Translations under genes and position numbers: made by a program
The notes under the pieces: generated by a model
What the model was told of the DNA's origin: nothing
What the model saw: only the letters and a program-made list of their open reading frames with translations
Database searches by the model: none
From: Candidatus Desantisiibacteriota bacterium
GTDB taxonomy: Bacteria > UBA9089 > CG2-30-40-21
Assembly (NCBI GenBank): GCA_016208205.1
Contig: JACQYP010000020.1
Span: forward strand, 1-30,284
Direction: 5' to 3'
DNA length: 30,284 nucleotides
In this document: positions 18,887 to 30,284 of the stretch, piece by piece
How positions within the stretch are numbered: position 1 is the stretch's first letter
Layout of the letters: each line of letters opens with the position of its first letter

Positions 18887-20851
18887 ATGCCTGCTCCGGA
18901 TATAGACAAAATAATAAATCAGTTGCTCTCTTATACTCCATCTGCAGATATAGAGTTAATAAAAAAGGCTTATCAGGTAGCAAACCTTGCCCACCAGGAT
19001 CAGAAGAGGCTTTCCGGCGAACCATTCATTATCCATCCCCTTGAGACAGCAAACATTCTGACAGAATTTAAGATGGATGTTGTGACTGTAGCTGCTGCTA
19101 TTCTTCATGATGTTGTAGAAGATACCTCTGTCGCCATTTCAAATATAAAAGAACAATTTGGTGATGAGATTGCCCTTTTGGTAGAGGGTGTCTCTAAGAT
19201 TAACTGGGTTCATCAGCATAGCAAGCATGAGGAAAAGGCTGAAAATCTGCGGAAGATGTTGATTGCTACAGCTAAGGATGTCAGGGTAATCCTTATAAAA
19301 TTGGCTGATCGCTTGCACAATATGCGAACGCTGAACTACCTTGCCCCGGATGCCCAAAAACAAACTGCCCTTGAAACATTGGAAATATATGCCCCTCTGG
19401 CACATAGACTTGGAATGGGACGAATCAAATGGGAGTTGGAAGACCTGTCCTTCAGCTATTTGCATCCTGATTTGTACCATGAGATAGCCAGAATGGTAAC
19501 ATCTAAACGAAAGGAAAGGGAGTTGTATGCAGAAAAGGTAAGGGAAGTCCTGGCTGAAGAATTCAATAAAGAAGGACTTGTTGCCGATATTATAAGTAGA
19601 CCAAAACACCTCTATAGTATTTATCAAAAGATGAACTTAAGGCATAAGTCTTTTGATGAAATCTATGACCTGACCGGGATTAGAATCGTTACCGATAAAC
19701 AAGTGGATTGTTATAATGCACTGGGTATAGTCCATAATAAATGGCAATCTATCCCCGGACGGGTTAAGGATTATATCAGTACCCCAAAATCCAATATGTA
19801 TCAATCTATTCATACCGCAGTAATTGGCCCTGATGGCAAACCCATGGAGGTCCAGATAAGAACTAGGGATATGAATCTGATTGCTACAGAGGGAATTGCA
19901 GCTCATTGGCATTATAAGGAGAAAACAAAGGCTGATGAAAAATATGATTCAAAATTTGCATGGCTGAAAAGATTAATTGAATGGCAGCGGGAATTAACCG
20001 ATCCTAAAGAATTTATGGAAGGGTTGAAACAGGATTTGTTTTCAGACGAGGTATTTATCTTTACCCCTAAGGGACAGATCAAGATATTGCCTAAAGGGGC
20101 TATTCCGATTGATTATGCCTATAGTATCCATTCAAATATCGGGGATCACTGTTTTGGGGCAAAGATTGGGGGTAGAATGGTACCCCTTGATTACAAATTA
20201 GAGAATGGGGATATTGTTGAGATAATTACATCAATCAAGGCACATCCTACCCAGTCATGGATGAGGATTGTCAGAACACCCAAGGCGAGAAGTAAGATAC
20301 GAAACTGGTTAAAAGCCCATGAGGAGGAGCAGCAAAAAGAGTCGCAGCAAAAGGATATCAAACCAAAACATCAAGAGCAGCCATCTCAAAAAGTAAAAAA
20401 ATCATCTGCAGGCAAAATAATGATCTCAGGGAGCAGTGATATTGCCTTTAATCTGGCTAAGTGCTGCGGTCCTATACCGGGTGATGAGATATCCGGATAT
20501 GTAGCCAAGGGTGGGATAACTATTCATCGAAAGAATTGCCGCAATCTGGCATCTGTTTCTAATGAACAGTCACGGGTGGTAGATGCTGCCTGGGGTGATG
20601 ATAAAACAGGTACCTATGAAGCAGGTATCATTGTCAGGGCATTTGATCGGAATAATCTATTGAAAGACATGCTTTCAATTCTTGCAGCAACTAAGGTTAC
20701 AATTAATGAGGCATGGGCAAAGGTAGTAGATAAAGGGATTGCCAAGTGCGGTTTTATTGTTCTTATTCGAGACAAGGAACATCTTATTGAGATTATGCAT
20801 ATCCTGGAACGGGCCAAAGGGTCTATTGATGTGTATCGGGGAAGGATGTAG
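18887..20851 (+). CDS. Bifunctional (p)ppGpp synthetase/hydrolase, RelA/SpoT family
   Basis: A long RSH protein (654 residues from the ATG at 18887; a GTG at 18875 is possible) that sets the level of the alarmone (p)ppGpp. The hydrolase HD domain is intact (FIIHP and ILHDVVEDT, His74-Asp75 and Glu78-Asp79). The synthetase domain (about 235-350) has YDLTGIRIVTD, GRVKDYISTPKSNMYQSIH and MEVQIRTRDMN. A TGS domain (about 385-450) and a C-terminal ACT domain (about 575-654) are present; CCGPIPGDEI marks the zinc-finger-like region. Both catalytic domains look functional, so it is likely a bifunctional Rel. The Lys/Gln-rich linker near 480-510 is low complexity. Confidence 0.93.
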   Translation: MPAPDIDKIINQLLSYTPSADIELIKKAYQVANLAHQDQKRLSGEPFIIHPLETANILTEFKMDVVTVAAAILHDVVEDTSVAISNIKEQFGDEIALLVEGVSKINWVHQHSKHEEKAENLRKMLIATAKDVRVILIKLADRLHNMRTLNYLAPDAQKQTALETLEIYAPLAHRLGMGRIKWELEDLSFSYLHPDLYHEIARMVTSKRKERELYAEKVREVLAEEFNKEGLVADIISRPKHLYSIYQKMNLRHKSFDEIYDLTGIRIVTDKQVDCYNALGIVHNKWQSIPGRVKDYISTPKSNMYQSIHTAVIGPDGKPMEVQIRTRDMNLIATEGIAAHWHYKEKTKADEKYDSKFAWLKRLIEWQRELTDPKEFMEGLKQDLFSDEVFIFTPKGQIKILPKGAIPIDYAYSIHSNIGDHCFGAKIGGRMVPLDYKLENGDIVEIITSIKAHPTQSWMRIVRTPKARSKIRNWLKAHEEEQQKESQQKDIKPKHQEQPSQKVKKSSAGKIMISGSSDIAFNLAKCCGPIPGDEISGYVAKGGITIHRKNCRNLASVSNEQSRVVDAAWGDDKTGTYEAGIIVRAFDRNNLLKDMLSILAATKVTINEAWAKVVDKGIAKCGFIVLIRDKEHLIEIMHILERAKGSIDVYRGRM

Positions 20852-20858
20852 GGGAGAG

Positions 20859-20911
20859 GTAGGTTGTAGGTTGTAGGTTACGCCGATAACATACAACTTA
20901 CAACCTACAAC
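20859..20911. repeat. GTAGGTT heptad array with inverted partner
   Basis: GTTGTAGGTTGTAGGTT (20863-20879) pairs with 20895-20911 almost perfectly. The left side is about three copies of GTAGGTT, a 7-bp unit. Related words recur at 22633-22660. Confidence 0.85.
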
Positions 20912-20937
20912 TGCTTATCCCCCAAAGGAGTTGAGTA

Positions 20938-21267
20938 ATGGTTGATGATTGGACAATTAATGTACGGGTAGAAACTGAATTGGTTAAGAATTGGGTGAAC
21001 ACGAAACTGATAGATTTTAGTACCATCAGCGGTGTAGTTTATATTAAGGGCAAACTTGATTTTCAGCTTGATATTTTTGTCAATCCGGATGATCAGGATT
21101 ACTTTGAAAAAAGAACAATGGTTGAGGTTGAAAAGGTAAAGAGGATAGAACGAAATATAAAGAAGATATCGGGGGTAAGAGCTGTGAAGTTTGAGCTGGA
21201 TAACTGGTTCAAGATGGGTGCCAGGTGGATAAAATTGAAGTCTCAGGCAGGTACAGAGAAGAAATAA
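20938..21267 (+). CDS. Small BON-domain-like protein
   Basis: A 109-residue protein with no signal peptide or membrane helix. The pattern of a short helix (VETELVKNWVNTKL), strands (ISGVVYIKGKLDFQLDI), a second helix (VEKVKRIERNIKKISGV) and a final strand (RAVKFELDNW) is that of a BON-like alpha-beta fold. BON domains usually bind membranes or act as small adaptors. GGAG lies shortly before the ATG. The assignment is by fold pattern only; function is unknown. Confidence 0.5.
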   Translation: MVDDWTINVRVETELVKNWVNTKLIDFSTISGVVYIKGKLDFQLDIFVNPDDQDYFEKRTMVEVEKVKRIERNIKKISGVRAVKFELDNWFKMGARWIKLKSQAGTEKK

Positions 21268-21268
21268 T

Positions 21269-21504
21269 GTAACTGCTCAGGTATAGGTATTCTAAGCATA
21301 TTGTTCCTACTGAGGAGTCAGAACTGCAGAACTGCAGAATTCAGGAGTCAGGAGTCAGGAGTCAGAATAAGAGAACCTGTTTGCATTACTCGCAGAGATA
21401 AGCAAGTTATTGTTGAACCCTCACCCCGTCCCTCTCCCATGAGGAGAGAGGGGAATGTCTATTCTGTATTCTGAATTCTGACTCCTGAATACCTGAGTAG
21501 TTAC
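21269..21504. repeat. Composite inverted-repeat element before dprA
   Basis: Outer arms GTAACTGCTCAGGTA (21269-21283) and TACCTGAGTAGTTAC (21490-21504) match with one mismatch. Inside are GGAGTCA in tandem (21344-21364), their inverted counterparts (ATTCTGT/ATTCTGA/CTCCTGA at 21460-21489), and CCCTCACCCCGTCCCTCTCC (from 21418), a form resembling a repeat widespread in bacteria. The same outer words bound the element at 27950-28100 and occur alone at 15984. No gene is seen here. Confidence 0.8.
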
Positions 21505-21534
21505 AAATAGTCCACAATAAAGGGTTACAGAGCA

Positions 21535-22632
21535 ATGGAACAAAAAACAATTCAGTACTTAACCTTAAATATGATTCCGGATATTGGTCCGGTACGATTT
21601 CAGATATTGTTAAGTCATTTTGGGAATGTAGAAGATATCCTTGCTGCATCTGCAAGAGAACTTACTTGTGTGAATGGTGTTGGAGAAAAGATAGCTCAGT
21701 CAATTGTTGAAAAAAGAAAAGAGGTCTGCATAGATGAAGAGCTTAAAAAGATTGATGCGGCTGAGGCAAGAGTCATTACGCTCGATGATGAAGAGTATCC
21801 CTTGAATCTAAAATCTATATGGGCTGCACCGCCGGTATTATATGTTAAGGGATGTCTTAAGGCAGAGGACAGGCTTTCTATATCCCTTGTAGGAACAAGA
21901 TCAGCCAGCTATTATGGAAGAAAAATGGCAGACAAGTTTGCTCAGGATTTAGTAAGATATGGGCTTACGATTGTAAGCGGTTTAGCCCGTGGGATTGATA
22001 CATATAGTCACCTTGGTGCTATGCAGGCAAAGGGCAGAACCATAGCCGTACTTGGCTGTGGGGTGGATGTTATGTATCCGGCTGAGAATAAAGGGCTTTT
22101 TGAGCAAATTGTTCAGCATGGGGCAGTAGTAAGTGAGTTTCCCATGGGTACCATACCGGAAAGCTTTAATTTCCCCAGACGAAATCGAATTATCAGTGGA
22201 TTAAGCCTTGGGACAGTGGTTATAGAGGCATCTATTCGAAGTGGGTCACTTATTACCACTAACTATGCATTGGAACAGGGAAGAGAGGTTTTTGCTGTTC
22301 CAGGGGGTATTGACAGCAGATTGAGTGCCGGCAACCATCACCTGATTAAAGAAGGGGCAAAATTAGTAACCTGTGCTGAGGATATCATAGAAGAGATTGG
22401 TTTGTTGGTAGCGACATTAAAACGGCCTCCTGTTTCAGAGATAAAAAAGGATATTACTGAATTACTTGATATAGAGGAAAAAGTATATTCGTTGGTACAG
22501 GATGAGCCCCAGCATATTGATTATTTAATATACACCTCTGGTATGAGTGCCGGACAAATAGCCTCAATATTACTTCAGCTTGAATTAAAAGGGTTTGTTC
22601 GGCAACTGCCTGGTAAGATGTTTGTCAGATAG
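21535..22632 (+). CDS. dprA: DNA-processing protein DprA
   Basis: DprA loads RecA on incoming single-stranded DNA during natural transformation. The 365-residue protein has an N-terminal helix-hairpin-helix region (about 1-75, with CVNGVGEKIAQSI), the Rossmann-like core with SLVGTRSASYYGRKMA, VSGLARGIDTYSH, AVLGCGVDVMYP, FPRRNRIISGLS and EASIRSGSLITTNYALEQGR, and a C-terminal winged helix (about 300-365). All family signatures are present. No other competence gene lies in the window. The ribosome binding site is weak. Confidence 0.95.
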   Translation: MEQKTIQYLTLNMIPDIGPVRFQILLSHFGNVEDILAASARELTCVNGVGEKIAQSIVEKRKEVCIDEELKKIDAAEARVITLDDEEYPLNLKSIWAAPPVLYVKGCLKAEDRLSISLVGTRSASYYGRKMADKFAQDLVRYGLTIVSGLARGIDTYSHLGAMQAKGRTIAVLGCGVDVMYPAENKGLFEQIVQHGAVVSEFPMGTIPESFNFPRRNRIISGLSLGTVVIEASIRSGSLITTNYALEQGREVFAVPGGIDSRLSAGNHHLIKEGAKLVTCAEDIIEEIGLLVATLKRPPVSEIKKDITELLDIEEKVYSLVQDEPQHIDYLIYTSGMSAGQIASILLQLELKGFVRQLPGKMFVR

Positions 22633-22648
22633 TTGTAGGTTTAGGATG

Positions 22649-22678
22649 TTGTAAGTTGAAGAAATAGCATCCTATAAT
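22649..22678 (+). promoter_or_regulatory. Possible promoter for the modular secreted protein gene
   Basis: TTGTAA (22649-22654) and TATAAT (22673-22678) are 18 bp apart. A strong AAGGAGGT (22740-22747) lies 10 nt before the ATG at 22758. Confidence 0.4.
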
Positions 22679-22757
22679 TAATGTGTCTGGTGTCCGAACA
22701 TGAACTGTTGCCATAATTAGGAGAAAAATACTTAACCTTAAGGAGGTAATCAATACT

Positions 22758-27888
<5,131 letters not shown>

Positions 27889-28237
27889 GGAACGCCAGAG
27901 CACAGAGCGTGAAAATCAAAATTCACTGACTTGTGCAAACGGAATTTATGTAACTACTCAAAACATTGGGGAAAAGCATGTATTATAGCCACGGATTACA
28001 CGGATTTAATTTCATATTAATCTGTGTAATCTATGGCTAAGTTATAAACAACTATTGTTTGTCAGTCGGCTGTCTTCTCCACAGGATATTGAGTAGTTAC
28101 GAATTTATCAACAATTTAATCACCACTCAAGACATTTAACACACGAAAGACACGCGAGTTAACGAAATTTACACTAATTTTATCCGTGTTAATCCGTAGC
28201 ATCCGTGTAATCCGTGTTCTATAATAAGGAGAATTTT
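27889..28237. repeat. Intergenic repeat region before glmM
   Basis: GTAACTACTCAA (27950-27961) and TTGAGTAGTTAC (28089-28100) are perfect inverted arms. Between them 27986-28006 and 28019-28039 form an imperfect 20-bp inverted repeat of ACGGATTACACGG-type words. A further run of ATCCGTGTTAATCCGT words lies at 28169-28220. No gene is seen. AAGGAG for glmM is at 28226-28231. Confidence 0.75.
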
Positions 28238-29449
28238 ATGCGAAAACTTTTTGGAACAGACGGAATAAGGGGTAAGGCAAATGTTGAGCCTATAACAGCA
28301 GAATTAGCACTTCATCTTGGACGGGCGGCAGCATATATCCTGCACAGAGGGAAAGACCGTCCCAATATACTTCTCGGAAAGGATCCGAGAATATCCTCAG
28401 ATATGTTAGAGGCAGCATTATCCTCTGGAATTACTTCGGCTGGAGCGAATTGCCTCAAGGTAGGTATGCTTCCTACACCCGGGATTGCGGAAAATGTTCT
28501 GCAAGCAAATGCAGATGATATTATTCATCCTACAGGGATATATCTTGGCAGAATGATTGATGTTCCGAATGCTTTATCTCAATATCAAAAATTTCTCAGG
28601 CAAAGCGTTGATAATATAGCTTTAAGCGGGATGTCTGTCATTATAGATTGTGCTCATGGAGCGACATCTACTATTGCCCCTGAGTTATTTGAACAGATGA
28701 GAACAAGGGTAATTGCCCTGAACAATAAGCCGAATGGAACAAATATTAATCTTAATTGCGGCTCACTGTACCCGGAGATGATGAGAGAGGTTATCAGAAA
28801 ACAGAAAGCTGATATAGGCTTTTGCTTTGATGGGGATGGGGACAGGGTTATCATTGTAGATGAAAATGGAGAAATAATCGACGGTGATTTTATTATCATG
28901 GCTTGTGCAAAACACATGAAAGAGACCAAGAGATTAAAAAATAATACCGTTGTGGTTACTATCATGAGCAACATTGGTTTTCATATCGCTTGCAGGGAAG
29001 CCGGTATAACCGTACATGAAACAAATGTAGGCGACCGATATGTATCAGAAGGAATGCTTGTCTCTGGAGCGAATCTTGGCGGAGAACAGTCAGGGCATAT
29101 TATTTTCTCTGACTATCATACCTCTGGGGACGGAATCCTGACCGCTCTTCAGGTGCTTAAGCTGTTGAAAGAAACAAAACAGCCTGCATCAAGCCTGAGA
29201 AGAGTTATGAAAAAATTCCCTCAGGTATTGTTAAATGTACCTGTAAAAACAAAACCACCCCTTGAAGATATGCCGGAGATACAAAAAGCCATACGCGATA
29301 CAGCAGATATTCTTAAAGATTCAGGCAGGGTTTTAGTCAGATATTCTGGAACAGAGATGAAGTGCAGGGTTATGATTGAGGGTGAGGATTATAATCAGAT
29401 AAATGAATTAGCACAAAAGATTGCTCAAAAAATAGATGTCCTGAAATGA
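28238..29449 (+). CDS. glmM: Phosphoglucosamine mutase lacking the catalytic serine segment
   Basis: GlmM converts glucosamine-6-phosphate to glucosamine-1-phosphate for peptidoglycan and LPS. The ATG at 28238 has AAGGAG upstream. MRKLFGTDGIRGKAN, GKDPRISSDMLEAAL, PTPGIAENV, the metal-binding DGDGDR (198-203), GGEQSGH (281-287) and the phosphate-binding RYSGTE (368-373) are all present. The SASHNP loop with the phosphoserine, expected just after residue 93, is absent: NAD at 92-94 joins directly to DIIHPTGIYLGR. About 45 residues are missing in frame, so the protein is 403 residues instead of about 445-450. As written it should be inactive. A real deletion or an assembly error are both possible. 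Confidence 0.9.
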   Translation: MRKLFGTDGIRGKANVEPITAELALHLGRAAAYILHRGKDRPNILLGKDPRISSDMLEAALSSGITSAGANCLKVGMLPTPGIAENVLQANADDIIHPTGIYLGRMIDVPNALSQYQKFLRQSVDNIALSGMSVIIDCAHGATSTIAPELFEQMRTRVIALNNKPNGTNINLNCGSLYPEMMREVIRKQKADIGFCFDGDGDRVIIVDENGEIIDGDFIIMACAKHMKETKRLKNNTVVVTIMSNIGFHIACREAGITVHETNVGDRYVSEGMLVSGANLGGEQSGHIIFSDYHTSGDGILTALQVLKLLKETKQPASSLRRVMKKFPQVLLNVPVKTKPPLEDMPEIQKAIRDTADILKDSGRVLVRYSGTEMKCRVMIEGEDYNQINELAQKIAQKIDVLK

Positions 29450-29466
29450 AGGAGAGGAGAGGCACT

Positions 29467-29538
29467 ATGAACAAAGCTAATTTTTTAACAGAGAGAGAAA
29501 AAAGAATAGTTAATAGATTTTCTCTTGGTGTTCGCTAA
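29467..29538 (+). CDS. Tiny reading frame after glmM, possibly a broken gene start
   Basis: A 23-codon frame (MNKANFLTEREKRIVNRFSL then GVR and stop) with a GGAGAGGAGAGG purine-rich site just upstream. Its last codons lie in the left arm of an inverted-repeat element starting at 29517. It may be the 5' remnant of a gene cut by that element, or no gene at all. Not recognised. Confidence 0.25.
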   Translation: MNKANFLTEREKRIVNRFSLGVR

Positions 29539-29711
29539 AAACATCAAGAGATTTTCTTTTTGGGTAATCGGATTAAACGGATTTATCGGATTTTATTATT
29601 TTTTTATCCGTTCAATCCGATTACAAAAAAAAAGAGAAATCAGATAAATCCGTTTACCTAAATTAACACCTTTGTGGTAACCATTGATGTTTTTGACGAA
29701 CACCAAGAAAA
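29517..29711. repeat. Inverted-repeat element downstream of glmM
   Basis: About 30 bp at 29517-29547 (with TTGGTGTTCG and AAAAACATCAA) is repeated in inverted form at 29681-29711 with few differences. Inside, 29565-29582 and 29606-29623 form an 18-bp inverted repeat with one mismatch (TAATCGGATT words), and ATAAATCCGTTTACC at 29644-29658 echoes it again. Confidence 0.75.
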
Positions 29712-30084
29712 TGTCGATAAACCACAAAACTCTATTTACTCGCAGCATCCCCGCTGGTTAGGTGCAGCAACGGGTTATATAATTAAATATGTCTTTTGCC
29801 GTCTTTCCCTTTTTTCTATCTGGTCCCGATTTGCAACAACGGCTCAGCAATTCCCGATGAACAAGAACCACTATCAAAAGGGTTCAGGCTGACAACGGCT
29901 TGAATATTGTTTCCCATTGTTTGTTGGCTGATAAAAGATAATCTTTCCTATGCAAGCTAATTGAATGAATAAGAACTCAACAACAGCCCTCAAAATATAT
30001 GAATAATATAGCAACATTGCCGAGAAATCGGCGATAGATAAAAATGTGCGATTGCTTGCCCAGAGCTTGCATGGATATACCACA
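29712..30084. other. Gap without a recognised gene
   Basis: Only short frames are seen, none with a family signature or good start. GCCGA-GAAA-TCGGC at 30019-30032 is a small hairpin with a GAAA loop. Confidence 0.5.
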
Positions 30085-30284
30085 CACCGGGTAGGGCAGG
30101 GGCTTCACAGCCCCTTTCCCCCTAAGAACCGTACGAGATAGTTTCCCATCATACGGCTCAAGCCTCTGTAAGGTCTTATTTTACTAAGCCCCGGCAGTTA
30201 ATTGTTAGTTTATTGGGCGTACGTTGCTGTAAGTTTTCCTCATTATAAAATAGTCAAAATATTTGGGATTAAATGGGTTGGCTT
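30085..30284 (-). mobile_element. 3' end of a group II intron
   Basis: On the minus strand, 30159-30126 is a 34-nt domain V: it starts GAGCCGTATG, has a central GGAAAC turn and ends CGTACGGTTC, so both ends pair. Directly after it comes a domain VI-like hairpin (30125-30089) with AGGGGCT pairing to AGCCCCT and a late CCCTACCC, whose A is a candidate branch point. The 3' splice site should be near 30085-30090. The upstream part of the intron lies beyond the window edge. Confidence 0.8.
30205..30284 (-). CDS. Group II intron maturase/reverse transcriptase, C-terminal fragment
   Basis: The window edge cuts a minus-strand frame whose last 25 residues are ANPFNPKYFDYFIMRKTYSN and VRPIN, ending at the TAA 30207-30205. 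NPF-[ND]-P-[KE]-[YW]-x-x-YF resembles the C-terminal region of intron-encoded reverse transcriptases. It ends 45 nt before domain V, as expected. Only the tail is visible, so the class of the enzyme is not settled. Confidence 0.6.
   Translation of the reverse strand, partial: ANPFNPKYFDYFIMRKTYSNVRPIN

Noticed and set aside
19139..19627. Minus-strand 162-codon open frame opposite relA/spoT
   Set aside because: It lies wholly opposite a well-supported gene, has no family signature and is explained by the codon bias of that gene.
29674..29892. A 72-codon plus-strand frame after glmM
   Set aside because: It starts at the right arm of an inverted repeat, has no ribosome binding site and no recognisable motif.

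Overview
The window reads as a chromosomal segment of an uncultured, deep-branching Gram-negative (diderm) bacterium. The case for a diderm is a KDO-activating enzyme (KdsB), an O-antigen ligase/polymerase-type membrane protein, SecD/SecF and a sigma-54 two-component pair. The phylum cannot be fixed from sequence alone; the abundance of short inverted repeats between genes resembles candidate-phylum metagenome contigs. Several promoters are near-consensus sigma-70 sites with a 17-bp spacer.

Layout, left to right. 184-2430: promoter and a FapA/DUF342 protein. 2527-4836 (minus): O-antigen ligase with C-terminal TPRs, divergent from 5097-7974, a run of saccharopine-dehydrogenase-like oxidoreductase, kdsB and holA. 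8153-12368: an NtrB-type histidine kinase and an NtrC-type regulator split apart by a DNA methyltransferase/endonuclease pair. 12428-13746: gltX, broken by a deletion and frameshift. 14040-15851: DPM1-like glycosyltransferase and HD-GYP-like protein. 16153-18769: secD-secF. 18887-22632: relA/spoT, a small BON-like protein, dprA. 22758-27888: a large secreted protein of repeated beta-sandwich-like modules joined by 14-residue repeats, frameshifted by a 7-bp duplication. 28238-29449: glmM lacking its catalytic phosphoserine segment. 30085-30284 (minus): the 3' end of a group II intron with the tail of its maturase.

The most distinctive signal is the repeat landscape. Many intergenic gaps hold an inverted repeat, often built from 7-bp words (GTCAGCG, GGAGTCA, TAGGCTG, GTAGGTT). 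The same kinds of word sit inside kdsB and the secreted protein, and a different palindromic repeat sits inside gltX. Other repeats supply or overlap the stop codons of kdsB, holA and the O-antigen ligase gene. A second strong signal is at the restriction-modification cassette: the start of the response-regulator gene is present twice, once at each edge of the cassette, suggesting the cassette entered the two-component operon and borrowed the regulator's translation start.

gltX and glmM are normally essential and both lack an active-site-proximal segment, so either the contig carries assembly collapses or intact copies exist elsewhere. Everything here was read by eye; no database search or folding was run.
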